38,248 bases of DNA from JAPOQD01 sp964620555 (GTDB taxonomy: Bacteria > Pseudomonadota > Gammaproteobacteria > Pseudomonadales > Halieaceae): contig CAZUGZ010000022.1 of NCBI GenBank assembly GCA_964620555.1, positions 1-38,248 of the forward strand. The letters run 5' to 3'. Below the pieces are notes generated by a model. That model was given only the letters and a program-made list of their open reading frames with translations. It was not told where the DNA came from and searched no databases. Position numbers and translations under genes: made by a program. Below are positions 1-8,579 of this stretch, piece by piece (the stretch's first letter is position 1; the number at the start of each line of letters is the position of its first letter).

Positions 1-859
1 CCACCTGCGCGATGACATTGACGACCCGGCTCAGGGGGTCCAGTTCGCCTTCGGTGCGGACCACATCGGCCTCCCATGCATGCATGCTGCCGGCAAACTC
101 CGCGCGCAGTACTGCCCTGGTCCCGATTGCCGAAGGCGGATCGGTGCGCGCCAGGGAAAAGGGCAGAAAGGCCAGGTCCTGGTCCTTGACCGGCAGGCGC
201 ACCTCGGCGTAATCGGTGGAATAGAGGGTGGCGATGGATTCGCCGCGCGATACGAACTGCCCCGCATCCACGCGCTCGGTGCGGACCCGCCCGTCGAAGG
301 GCGCCGTTACACGGGTCCGTTTGAGGTCGCGTTCAGCCCGCACCACGGCGGCCGTGGTCTGGCGTTGGGCCGCGCGGGCCACGTTGAGCCGGTTCAGCGC
401 CTGGTCCAGATCGGCGCGGCTGACCGACTGGGTGGCTGCCAGTTCCTCCGCCCTGTTGAAGGTCAGCTCGGCGTTGGCAAGCTCACTGTCGGCCGAAGCC
501 AGGGCGGCGCGCGCCTGGGCAAGGGCGGCTTCGTAGTCGATCCCCTCGATTTCGACCAGCACTTCGCCCTTTGAAAAAAAGCCGCCGGAGACCATGGACG
601 GCGATACGGCGACGACCCGCCCCGCTACTTCAGCGACCAGGTCGCTCTCGGTCTTGGGGACGACGGTTCCGTGCGCGGTGACGGTCAGTTGGGCCGTTTC
701 CCTTACCGCCTCGACGGTCTGGACCGCGGGAGCGTCCGGCGGCCTTGCCTGGCGATCCGGCCTGGGACCGGTGGCGATGATTGCAATTGCCAGCAGAAAG
801 CCTCCGGCCACGATGACAACCGGACCGAGGTAGCGCCTGATCAGGGCGAAGAGCCTCAA
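1..859 (-). CDS. RND efflux periplasmic adaptor subunit (HlyD/AcrA-like), 3' end missing
   Basis: Reading the minus strand from a TTG at 859 gives 286 residues that stay open to the left edge, so the C-terminus is outside the window. Residues about 9-30 form one hydrophobic segment (YLGPVVIVAGGFLLAIAII) that acts as membrane anchor or uncleaved signal. Next comes a beta-rich stretch with the half-lipoyl pattern (AEVAGRVVAV, KGEVLVEI), an Ala/Leu/Glu-rich coiled-coil hairpin (about 110-185), and the family signature RTRVTAPFDGRV opening the second lipoyl half and barrel. Such adaptors bridge an inner-membrane RND pump and an outer-membrane channel; the pump gene would be expected downstream, off the left edge. 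The start is uncertain: a TGA lies in frame shortly upstream and no ATG falls between it and the anchor, so TTG is the best choice. No clear Shine-Dalgarno is seen. The substrate cannot be told. Confidence 0.85.
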   Translation of the reverse strand, partial: MRLFALIRRYLGPVVIVAGGFLLAIAIIATGPRPDRQARPPDAPAVQTVEAVRETAQLTVTAHGTVVPKTESDLVAEVAGRVVAVSPSMVSGGFFSKGEVLVEIEGIDYEAALAQARAALASADSELANAELTFNRAEELAATQSVSRADLDQALNRLNVARAAQRQTTAAVVRAERDLKRTRVTAPFDGRVRTERVDAGQFVSRGESIATLYSTDYAEVRLPVKDQDLAFLPFSLARTDPPSAIGTRAVLRAEFAGSMHAWEADVVRTEGELDPLSRVVNVIAQV

Positions 860-979
860 GGTTCGGCCCCGGCGTGCAGCGCCAGACGATGACCCGACCC
901 TTCAGATCCTACATTCAACATCGAAGTGCAACGCTCGGTGAAACGGTGATTTCGCCAGAATCGCAGGCGCATTGCAAGA

Positions 980-1001
980 CCTCGACGGGCAACGGTCGAG
1001 G
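980..1001. repeat. Hairpin, 7-bp stem and 8-nt loop
   Basis: The arms CCTCGAC and GTCGAGG are perfect complements separated by GGGCAACG. No T-run follows on either strand, so it is not a standard intrinsic terminator. It could be an operator or a leader structure of either divergent gene; the function is unknown. Confidence 0.4.
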
Positions 1002-1007
1002 CGGCAA

Positions 1008-1049
1008 GAAAGACACTGGATGCCGGGTCAGGAGGGGCATGGCGGCAGC
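1008..1049 (-). repeat. Degenerate half-copy of the palindromic element seen at 35055-35172
   Basis: By eye, this segment matches the reverse complement of 35049-35090 at about 34 of 42 positions. It shares the run AGAC(A/G)CTGGA(T/C)GCCGGGTCA and the end GGCAGC. The internal hairpin is eroded here (GGAGGGG replaces AGCCCGG). Only one half of the element is recognisable, which suggests an old decayed insertion. Confidence 0.45.
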
Positions 1050-1118
1050 TTTGGGAAATTCAGGTCGGCATATTGAACCAGCGGTGTTTTCTTTGGCGCC
1101 GGTGCCTGGCTCGAAAAT

Positions 1119-1132
1119 CGGTATTATTACCG
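1119..1132. promoter_or_regulatory. Small dyad upstream of the TonB receptor
   Basis: CGGTA-TTAT-TACCG is a 5-bp perfect inverted repeat with an AT-rich centre, flanked by AAAAT on the left and GTTTT on the right. It lies about 30 bp upstream of the candidate -35. The position would suit an operator for metal- or ligand-responsive control, but it does not match a regulator consensus I can name. Confidence 0.25.
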
Positions 1133-1161
1133 CCGTTTTGCCTGAAAAACCTGTAGCCGAG

Positions 1162-1190
1162 TTGAATTATCGGCGATTTTATTCCAGAAT
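1162..1190 (+). promoter_or_regulatory. Candidate sigma-70 promoter of the first TonB receptor
   Basis: TTGAAT (1162-1167) and CAGAAT (1185-1190) are separated by exactly 17 bp; each matches the consensus at four of six positions. A transcript starting near 1197 would have a leader of about 60 nt before the ATG at 1258. Judged by eye only. Confidence 0.35.
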
Positions 1191-1257
1191 TCCGTCCTAA
1201 TCTCATTGGCCTCAAGCAATATCTGGTTGCCAAATACACCTTCATTGATACGACAGG

Positions 1258-4139
1258 ATGTTCAAAATGAACAGAATAATCAGTAACTTCATGGACCCCG
1301 CCGCTTCGGAATCCCGTTTCGGCGCAACCCGGCTCCTGCGCTACGCGCTCTGCTTCGGGCTGCTCGCCACTCCCGGCGTCGCACCGACGGCCCTGGCGCA
1401 GGACGAGGGCATGGTTGTACTTGAAGAAGTCGTGGTGGTGGGTTCCCGCCGGCGCGACCGCTCGGCCGCGGATTCACCGGTTCCGGTGGATGTGGTGCAG
1501 GGCGAGGACTTTCGCAACAATGGCGCTTCGGATATGGATTCGTTGCTGGCCAATCTCATCCCGTCGTACAACGTCAGCCAGGAGCCGATTTCCGACGCGG
1601 CGACCCTGATTCGCCCGGCGACCCTGCGCGGCCTGCCGCCGGATGCCACGCTGGTGCTGGTCAACGGCAAGCGCCGCCATCGGGCGGCGGTCATCGCGCT
1701 GCTGGGCGCCGGGATTTCCGGTGGCTCCCAGGGGCCGGACCTCTCCGTGATACCCGCCATTGCGTTGGACCGCGTTGAAGTGCTGCGCGACGGCGCCTCG
1801 GCGCAGTACGGCTCCGACGCCATTGCCGGGATCATGAACTTCGTGCTGAAGGAAGATACCGAAGGCGGTTCGTTAGAGGCCAAATGGGGCGAATACTACG
1901 AGGACGACGGTTCCTCGCTGACGCTGGCGGCCAACGTCGGTTTCCCCTTGACCTCCGCCGGCTTCGCCAACCTGAGCTTCGAGTGGAAGGAGCAGGACCC
2001 CACCAGCCGCAGTGAACAGCGCGGAGACGCACAGGGCCTGATCAACGCCGGCAACAGCCACGTCCGCCAGCCGGCAGCGCAAATCTGGGGTGCTCCCGAA
2101 ATTTTCGATGACTACAAGTTTTTCGGTAATTTCGGGCTGGACCTCGGCAATGGCCACGAGGCCTACCTGTTCGGCAACCTGGCCGAACGCCAGGTGGAAG
2201 GCGGCTTCTACTTCCGTAATCCGCACACCCGCAATGGGGTATTCCGCGGGCCGGTGCTGGAAGACGGCACCGCCACCGTGAAGGTGGCGGATTTGTCCGG
2301 CGACGGCACCGGCAACTGCCCGGCAGTGCGCATCAACAACAATGTTGCCGATCCGGCCGCGTTGATGGCTATTCAGNNNNNNNNNNGGTGGTGGACGCAA
2401 ATGGCACCCCGGTGTTTTACGACGACGATGGTTCCCTGTCTTCCCCTAGCCAGAGCAATCTCAACGACGGCGTCGATCTGTTCTACCGTGACGGGTCACC
2501 GGTTACCAATCGGGCCGGTGTCACACGCACCGCCAAGGTCGCTGACCTGACGGGGGATCTGAGCGGCAACTGCCCGCTGTTGCGGATCAACGACAACGGC
2601 AACAGACCTGAGCTTGCCGACCCGTCGCTGCTCGCCGGCCTGGCTACCAACCCGAACTGCTACTCACTGATGGAGAAATTCCCCGGCGGCTTTACTCCGC
2701 AGTTCGGCGGAAAAATGCACGATTCCAGCATTGCCGGTGGCTTCCGCGGCACCCTCGCTTCCGGGTGGTACTACGACGTCAGCAGTGTGGCCGGCCGCAG
2801 CAATGCCAAGTTCTACATCTACAACACCATCAATCCGCAACTGCTGGGGCAGCGCAATGAGATCCCCGTCTACTACGACACGGGGGCCTATACCGAGACC
2901 GACTGGACCGTCAACGTCGACGTTTCCAAGCCGCTGGAGATGGGCTTTGGCGTGGTCAACTTCGCCGCCGGCCTGGAACGCAGGCAGGAGACCTTCAAGA
3001 TCGAGAACGGAGAGCCCAACTCCTATTTCATTGATCAGGGCGAAGGCGGCCTGGCGGCACAGGGCTTCGGCATCGGCTCCAATGGCTTCCCCGGCTTCCA
3101 GCCCGGCGATGCCGGCGAGAGCACCAGCAGAAGCGTCGCGGCCTACATCGACCTGGAATCGAACGTGACCGACAACCTGCTGCTCGGCCTCGCCGTGCGC
3201 TATGAGGATTACGACGATTTCGGCGACACCACGAACGGCAAGTTTGCCGCACGGCTGCAGGTCACCGACGACTTTGCCGTGCGCGGCGCCATCAGCACCG
3301 GGTTCCGGGTACCCACCGCCGGGCAGGCGAACCTGCGCAACGTGACTACCGAGTTCGACGCGGGCTTCCTGTCCGACATTGCCACCCTGCCGCCCACCAA
3401 CCCCATCGCCCAGCAAAAGGGCGCGGTTGCGTTGTCGCCCGAGGAATCGGTAAACATCACGGTCGGCACGGTGATCACAATGGGGCCGGTCGATGTCACC
3501 ATCGATTACTACAATATCGAGATCGAGGACCGGATCGCCTTCACCAGCCGGTTCAAGGTCACCGAAGAGGACATCCTGGCGCTGGAAGCCGCTGGTGTCA
3601 GCGACGCCCGCAGTTTTTCCTCGGTGCGCTTCTTCTCCAACCAGCAGACCGTCGAGGCCCAGGGGGTGGATGTGGTAGCAACCCTGCCATTCGACATGCT
3701 GGGTGGTGTCTCGAGCCTGGTTCTCGTGGGTAACTGGTCGGATATCGAGCTCTCCGAGTTCAATCCCGACTTCGTGGACGACACGCTCAAGCAACAGATC
3801 GAGAAGGGCCGACCCGATACCCGGTTCTCCCTGACGCTCAATCACACCCAGGGACCCTGGCGGTTCATGGTGCGGGGGCGTCACTACGGTGAGTACTATG
3901 ATGCACCCACCAACGACGGGGATGTGGCCTACGAGCCCGAATCGGAAATCCTGTTCGACGTGGAGGCGGCCCTCACCATAGCCGACGCATGGACGGTGGT
4001 GGCGGGCGCCCAGAACGTGTTCGACCAGTATCCGCAGAAAAACCCGCATGGTGAAGTGGCGGGGCTGGTCTATCCGGAGAGTTCGCCATTCAGCTTCAAC
4101 GGCGGGTTCTACTACCTGCGCGCAATCTGGGACTTTTAG
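1258..4139 (+). CDS. TonB-dependent outer-membrane receptor, interrupted by a 10-N scaffold gap
   Basis: One receptor gene is split by the N run at 2377-2386. The left part (373 codons) and right part (from 2387, stop TAG at 4137-4139) are in different frames only because the gap is written as ten Ns. The N-terminus has a long signal peptide ending PTALAQ, then a TonB-box-like EEVVVVGSRRR and the plug domain (LRGLPPDATLVLVNGKRRH, VEVLRDGASAQYGSDAIAGIMNF). The rest is a beta-barrel that ends in the aromatic residue typical of outer-membrane proteins (AIWDF). Each side of the gap carries a similar module: KVADLSGDGTGNCP before, KVADLTGDLSGNCP after. It should import a scarce ligand (siderophore, vitamin, glycan or peptide) using TonB energy; the ligand is not readable. 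The second ATG at 1267 has a better-spaced AGGA upstream than the ATG at 1258, so the true start may be three codons later. It is convergent with the next receptor. Confidence 0.9.
2377..2386. other. Assembly gap (10 N) inside the TonB receptor
   Basis: Ten Ns, the usual placeholder for a gap of unknown length, fall between two similar coding modules in a predicted extracellular loop. The apparent frame change here is not evidence of a frameshift. Confidence 0.98.
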
Positions 4140-4170
4140 GAGTCTGCGCCGTAGAAAGCCACCAGGTGAT

Positions 4171-4193
4171 ACCGCCCCGGTCCCCGGGGCGGT
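4171..4193. terminator. Strong GC hairpin between convergent receptor genes
   Basis: The arms ACCGCCCC and GGGGCGGT form a perfect 8-bp stem around a 7-nt loop, 32 bp after the stop of the plus-strand receptor and 93 bp beyond the stop of the minus-strand receptor. No T-tract follows on either side, so it may be a weak or bidirectional terminator or an mRNA 3'-end stabiliser. Confidence 0.45.
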
Positions 4194-4285
4194 CGCGTAA
4201 CCGCCCGTAGTTTGCCCCCGTTGGCGGGCAGGCTGCGGGCCCAGTCACTTCCTCTCACAGTCGCTCCAATTTCCGGAGTCTCGCG

Positions 4286-6748
4286 CTACCAGCGGTACTC
4301 GAGGTACGTCCGATAGTGCCTCGGCAACTCCGGCAGCGCGATGACGCTGCCGTACAGGTTCGGGAAGTTGGCGCGGAAGTAGCGTTCGTCGGTGAGGTTC
4401 CGAGCCGTGATGTTGAACGTCCACGGCCCGCGCTCGAACACCACGCCCAGGTTCAGCAGGGTGTAGGCCGGCAGCACCACCGAGCCGGACAGGCCGGAAG
4501 CCACGGCATCCACATCGACCGCACTGGCACTGATGGCGACGCCGCCGCCGAGTTTCCAGGTGCCGGTGACGGCCAGCACGTTGCGCGGCATGCCGGCGCG
4601 ACGGGCGGCGTCCTTGCCATCGCGGGCCACGACGCCGGTGAGGGCGCCGCCATAGAAGGCGTCCGGCGCAATGCCGGGGATGTCGTCGGCGCCGATGTAG
4701 CTGAACCGTCCACCGTTGGCCAGCGTATTGAGGTTGATCGCTTCCATGTGGGTGTAGCTCAGGGTGAACAGCAGCCTCGGCTCGGGAATCCAGCGCATCT
4801 CCATCTCCCATCCGTCGGTGCGGGTCGCCTGGTTGTTGACGATGGACTGGGCGTTGTAGTCGGTGCGTTCCTGGCGATAGCGCGCCACCGCGAAGTACAG
4901 GGTGTTGCCGAACAGGCTGCCCTTGAGGCCCGCTTCGAGCAGTTCCGAGCTGTCGAAGGCGTCCCCGCTCCGCACGTTGGCCGTGGAAAGTTCCCCACCC
5001 TGGCCGGCGATGACCGTCGACTGCCGCGAGGCGGTCAGGTAGGGCGTCAGGCCGCTGTTGCTCACCCAGCTCAGGCTCAGGTTCCACGACAGGCCGCCGG
5101 CCTCGTCCTTCGCTTCGCTGACCACGCAGTCCGGCGCCGACGGCAGGCACGGTGAGTTGGAACTGGGCAGCAGCAACTTGTCGGGCCGGGTGCGGCTTTC
5201 CATGTCGATGGCGTCGTAGCGGAGCCCCGCCAGCACGCCGAAGCCGTTGTCCCAGGTGATGTCCACGAGGCCCGCGAGCCCCAGGTTCAGGTAGTCGCCC
5301 TGGTAGTACTCGGTGTAATCGTCATCGAGTTCCGTCGCCAGCAGGCGCGTGTCGAGCGCGCTCTCCGGCCGGGTCAGGTCACGGCGGTCGAAGAACTCGT
5401 TGGTGTAGTCATCGCCGTGGTGGAAGCTGGTATAGCGCAGCGACGGCGACCATTGCACGTCGACCGTGGCTGCGCCCGGCCGGAACCTCGCCTGGGCCAC
5501 CAGCCGGTCTTCGATCACCCAGGTGTCGTGAAACTGGGAGAAGCCGTAGGTCGCCTGGTTGAAGTTGTCGTAGTACTCGTAGAACAACTGATTCTTCCAC
5601 TTCCAGGGGCCATCCTGCCGGTCGACCAGCACATCGAAGTAGAGCGTGACGACATCCGACTGGATGACGTCATCGGGGCTGACCAGCACCTGGCTTTCGT
5701 CGAGCGTGGCCACGCCGGGGTTCACCAGCCCGAGCAGACCCGGATGGCAATCGGAGACGGGTACGTCGCCGATCGCGCAGTCGCCGCCGGCCGAGGGCGT
5801 GAGCGGGGACTGGGTGCCCGGTACCAGACCCTGGGCGAAGGGAATGAGGTCGCTGAAGCCGTCGCCGTCGACATCGAATTCCTGGTGGGAGATGCGCCCG
5901 TCGCCATCGGCGTCCAGCGGCGGCGGGCTGCCGGTGACGTAGGCGCCGTGGTCGATGAGGTCCTGGGTCAGGCGGTTCCAGCCCGCCACCTCGGTGACGC
6001 CGACCTCGTGAAGCATCGCGCCGAACTCCAGGTGCACTGCGTCACTGGCGTCGACGTCGAAGGAGGCCTGCACGAGTGTCTGGTCGAGGCCGGCGCTGTC
6101 GCGATAATAGCTGCCGGAATCCTCGCGTTCCGCGTACAGGTAGTAGCCGAACTCCCTGCCCCCGAGCCGCGCCGGGCCGCCGACCTCGGCACTCAGCGTG
6201 CGCTTGTCCCAGCTTCCGGCACCGAGTTCGACACCGCCGGTGGTTCCGGTCATCAGCTCGCCGGTCTCCTCGGCACGCGCCGACAGCGGCGTGAAATTCA
6301 TGTAGCCACCCATCTTGGCCGGGCCGAAAATGGGCGATGCCGGTCCCCGCACGATGTCGATGCGGCTCGCGGCGCCGATGGGCGTCGGGTAGTTGCCGCG
6401 ATTTTCCAGCCGGCGCATGCCCCGGAAATAGCTCTCGCCCGGTGTGCCGCGGATGTCCAGCGAGCCCGCCACCCCGAAGAAAGACTGGGTGAAGGTGCCC
6501 GGCGCCAGCGCCACGAGTTCGTCGATATCGCGCATGTCGAAGCGCCGGATCATCGCTTCGCTGATGCTCGAGGCCGAACGCGGAGTCTCCAGGATCGACT
6601 TGCCGAAGCCGAATACCGAATCCACCGCCTCGCCCGGCTGGCTGCCGAGTTCGCCGCGCACCACGACTTCCTCCAGGACGTTGTCCCGAACCTGCGCGAA
6701 GGCGCCCGCGGACACTATGCAGAAGACAATGGCGACGATCTTATGCAC
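4286..6748 (-). CDS. TonB-dependent receptor with an EF-hand-like loop (siderophore-type)
   Basis: The protein has 820 residues from the GTG at 6748, chosen because it is directly followed by a signal peptide (HKIVAIVFCIVSAGAFA, cut near residue 18). In-frame upstream starts (ATG 6832, GTG 6841) would put a proline-rich, non-signal stretch in front. After the signal come a TonB-box region (DNVLEEVVVRG), a plug domain (ELVALAPGTFTQSFFG, IDIVRGPASPIFGPAKMGG) and a barrel ending LEYRW, with terminal Trp instead of the usual Phe. The plug resembles receptors for ferric siderophores, but the ligand is inferred only. In one predicted extracellular loop the protein carries DADGDGRISHQE, a complete EF-hand loop, followed at once by DVDGDGFSDL, a second acidic calcium-type motif. 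The gene follows DUF971 at 108 bp, where a DnaA-box-like dyad lies, and was probably acquired at the end of the conserved hslVU block. Confidence 0.9.
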   Translation of the reverse strand: MHKIVAIVFCIVSAGAFAQVRDNVLEEVVVRGELGSQPGEAVDSVFGFGKSILETPRSASSISEAMIRRFDMRDIDELVALAPGTFTQSFFGVAGSLDIRGTPGESYFRGMRRLENRGNYPTPIGAASRIDIVRGPASPIFGPAKMGGYMNFTPLSARAEETGELMTGTTGGVELGAGSWDKRTLSAEVGGPARLGGREFGYYLYAEREDSGSYYRDSAGLDQTLVQASFDVDASDAVHLEFGAMLHEVGVTEVAGWNRLTQDLIDHGAYVTGSPPPLDADGDGRISHQEFDVDGDGFSDLIPFAQGLVPGTQSPLTPSAGGDCAIGDVPVSDCHPGLLGLVNPGVATLDESQVLVSPDDVIQSDVVTLYFDVLVDRQDGPWKWKNQLFYEYYDNFNQATYGFSQFHDTWVIEDRLVAQARFRPGAATVDVQWSPSLRYTSFHHGDDYTNEFFDRRDLTRPESALDTRLLATELDDDYTEYYQGDYLNLGLAGLVDITWDNGFGVLAGLRYDAIDMESRTRPDKLLLPSSNSPCLPSAPDCVVSEAKDEAGGLSWNLSLSWVSNSGLTPYLTASRQSTVIAGQGGELSTANVRSGDAFDSSELLEAGLKGSLFGNTLYFAVARYRQERTDYNAQSIVNNQATRTDGWEMEMRWIPEPRLLFTLSYTHMEAINLNTLANGGRFSYIGADDIPGIAPDAFYGGALTGVVARDGKDAARRAGMPRNVLAVTGTWKLGGGVAISASAVDVDAVASGLSGSVVLPAYTLLNLGVVFERGPWTFNITARNLTDERYFRANFPNLYGSVIALPELPRHYRTYLEYRW

Positions 6749-6798
6749 AGGAAGAACCCAGAATTTTGGCGGCGGGTCAGAAGGGCGGGTTAGTCCCA

Positions 6799-6826
6799 GC
6801 TTATCAACAGACCGCGGTGGATAAGC
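6799..6826. promoter_or_regulatory. Inverted pair of DnaA-box-like 9-mers between DUF971 and the TonB receptor
   Basis: GCTTATC and GATAAGC are perfect inverted arms with a 14-nt centre. On the plus strand the left site reads TTATCAACA; on the minus strand the right site reads TTATCCACC. Each is one mismatch from the DnaA box TTATCCACA. The dyad could be a DnaA-bound regulatory site, another regulator's operator, or a terminator stem for DUF971. No origin genes (dnaA, dnaN, gidA) are nearby, so an origin is unlikely. Confidence 0.3.
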
Positions 6827-6856
6827 CCACATGGACGGCACGACGCGCGGCGAAGG

Positions 6857-7237
6857 CTACAGGCCAACCCGCACCACCTGCACGTCCGGGTCGCGGCTGG
6901 CGCCGGCCTGGTGCAGCCGCTCCAGGTAGTCGTCCCAGCGTTGTTGCCGGTTGACACACAGGTCGTACAGGTAATCCCAACTGTAGAGCCCGGTATCGTG
7001 GCCATCGTCGAAAACCAGTTGCAGGGCATATTTGCCCACTGGCCTGATTTCCTCGATGGCGACGTTTTTCTTGCCGGTCTGCAGCACTTCCTGGCCCTCG
7101 CCATGGCCCCGCACCTCGGCCGAGGGGGACACTACGCGCAGCAGCTCACAACTCAGGCGGTAGCTCTCGTCGTCGCCGTAGCGCAGTTCGAGTTCCCGGG
7201 AGCGGCGATGGAGATGGACGGCAACGGGAACTTTCAC
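6857..7237 (-). CDS. DUF971 domain protein (gamma-butyrobetaine hydroxylase N-terminal-like fold)
   Basis: A small 126-residue protein filled by one DUF971 domain: VHLHRRSRELELRYGDDESYRLSCELLRVVSPSAEVRGHG at the start and the signature FDDGHDTGLYSWDYLYDLC near residues 75-93. The fold is the one found at the N-terminus of gamma-butyrobetaine hydroxylases; stand-alone members have no settled function. It starts at a GTG 18 bp after the hslU stop and is therefore likely the last gene of the priA/argS/hslVU transcript, an arrangement I know from Pseudomonas-type genomes. No signal peptide or membrane segment is visible, so it should be cytoplasmic. The N-terminus aligns with family members without further trimming. 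Confidence 0.88.
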   Translation of the reverse strand: MKVPVAVHLHRRSRELELRYGDDESYRLSCELLRVVSPSAEVRGHGEGQEVLQTGKKNVAIEEIRPVGKYALQLVFDDGHDTGLYSWDYLYDLCVNRQQRWDDYLERLHQAGASRDPDVQVVRVGL

Positions 7238-7255
7238 GAAGCCGCCCCGATATCG

Positions 7256-8578
7256 CTACAGAATGAAGCGGGACAGGTCGTCATCTTTGCTCAGTTCGCC
7301 CAGGTGCTCGTCCACGTAGGCTTCGTCCACCAGCAGCTCGCTGTTCGACAGGCTGCTGTCGGCGGCGTTGAAAGAAGCCTCTTCCAGCAATCGTTCCATC
7401 ACCGTGTGCAGTCGGCGGGCACCGATATTCTCGGTGCGCTCATTCACGTGCCAGGCGATTTCGGCGATGCGGCGGATGCCCGCCTGGTCGAAGCGCAGGT
7501 GCAGACCCTCGGTTTCCAGCAGAGCCTGGTACTGGTCAGTGAGGGAGGCGTGGGGCTCGGTAAGAATGCGCTGAAAATCGTCCGCGGTCAGGGCGGCCAG
7601 TTCCACCCGGATGGGCAGGCGCCCCTGCAACTCGGGAATCAGGTCAGAGGGCTTGGACAGGTGAAAGGCCCCCGAGGCAATGAACAGGATGTGGTCGGTC
7701 TTGATCATGCCGTGCTTGGTGCTGATGGTGGAGCCCTCGATCAGGGGCAGCAGATCTCTTTGCACTCCCTCGCGGGAGATGTCCGCGCCGGCGGTCTCGG
7801 TGCGCTTGGCCACCTTGTCGAGTTCGTCGAGAAAGACGATGCCGGTCTCTTCGGCGCTCTGCACCGCCTGCTGCTTGATTTCGTCCTCGTTGATGAGGCG
7901 CGCCGCCTCCTCGTCGCAGAGTTTGTCCAGGGCCTGCTTGACGCTCAGGGTGCGGGTGGTGGACTGCTGGCCGGCCAGGTTGGAGAACATGCCCTGCAAC
8001 TGGTTGGTCATCTCCTCCATTCCCGGAGGCGCCATGATCTGCACTCCCACCGGGGTGCTGCTCAGTTCAATTTCAATTTCCCGTTCATCCAGTTCGCCCT
8101 CGCGCAGCTTCTTGCGCAGCAGTTGGCGGGTCCCGGAATCGTCGTTCTGCTGCTGGCCCCTTGCCGGGGTCAGCAGCACGTCGAGAATGCGCTCTTCGGC
8201 GGATTCCTCGGCGCGGAACCGGACCCTTTCCATTTCCTGCTCGCGCAGCATTTTCACCGCCACGTCCACCAGGTCGCGAACGATGGATTCCACATCGCGC
8301 CCCACGTAGCCCACTTCGGTGAACTTGGTGGCCTCCACCTTGATGAAGGGCGCATTGGCGAGCTTCGCCAGGCGCCGGGCAATCTCCGTCTTGCCGACCC
8401 CGGTGGGGCCGATCATGAGAATGTTCTTGGGGGTGATCTCGGTGCGCAGTTCCTCGTCGAGCTGCATGCGCCGCCAGCGGTTCCGCAGGGCAATGGCCAC
8501 GGCGCGCTTGGCCTCGTCCTGGCCGATGATGTGCCGGTCCAGTTCGTGGACGATTTCTCTGGGGGTCATGTTCGACAT
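7256..8578 (-). CDS. hslU: ATP-dependent protease ATPase subunit HslU (ClpY)
   Basis: HslU is the AAA+ unfoldase that feeds substrates into the HslV peptidase. The 440-residue protein is standard length. It begins MSNMTPREIVHELDRHIIGQ, with Walker A GPTGVGKT at 57-64, the pore motif GYVG at 90-93, an acidic, variable intermediate domain in the middle, Walker B-type GIVFLDELDK, and the C-terminal tail DLSRFIL, which docks into HslV. The frame is open 53 codons further upstream, but that part overlaps hslV and has no HslU-like sequence, so the ATG at 8578 is the start. The hslV stop and hslU start are arranged TGATATG, one base apart, which implies translational coupling. Confidence 0.97.
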   Translation of the reverse strand: MSNMTPREIVHELDRHIIGQDEAKRAVAIALRNRWRRMQLDEELRTEITPKNILMIGPTGVGKTEIARRLAKLANAPFIKVEATKFTEVGYVGRDVESIVRDLVDVAVKMLREQEMERVRFRAEESAEERILDVLLTPARGQQQNDDSGTRQLLRKKLREGELDEREIEIELSSTPVGVQIMAPPGMEEMTNQLQGMFSNLAGQQSTTRTLSVKQALDKLCDEEAARLINEDEIKQQAVQSAEETGIVFLDELDKVAKRTETAGADISREGVQRDLLPLIEGSTISTKHGMIKTDHILFIASGAFHLSKPSDLIPELQGRLPIRVELAALTADDFQRILTEPHASLTDQYQALLETEGLHLRFDQAGIRRIAEIAWHVNERTENIGARRLHTVMERLLEEASFNAADSSLSNSELLVDEAYVDEHLGELSKDDDLSRFIL

Positions 8579-8579
8579 A

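Larger units (their letters stand above)
860..1257. other. 398-bp intergenic region between divergent adaptor and TonB receptor genes
   Basis: No convincing gene lies here; the one open frame of about 100 codons has no family resemblance and covers regulatory-looking sequence. The region holds a 7-bp-stem hairpin (980-1001), a degenerate copy of a repeat also found at 35049-35090 (1008-1049), a small AT-rich dyad (1119-1132) and a candidate promoter for the receptor (1162-1190). The last 180 bases are clearly more AT-rich than the surroundings, as expected for a promoter region. Confidence 0.6.

Noticed and set aside
874..1200. Open frame of 108 codons between the adaptor and the first TonB receptor
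   Set aside because: No family resemblance, no ribosome binding site, and it runs through a degenerate repeat, a dyad and a candidate promoter.
2377..2550. Apparent frameshift and early stop in the first TonB receptor
   Set aside because: Caused by the ten-N placeholder; both sides code for the same receptor.
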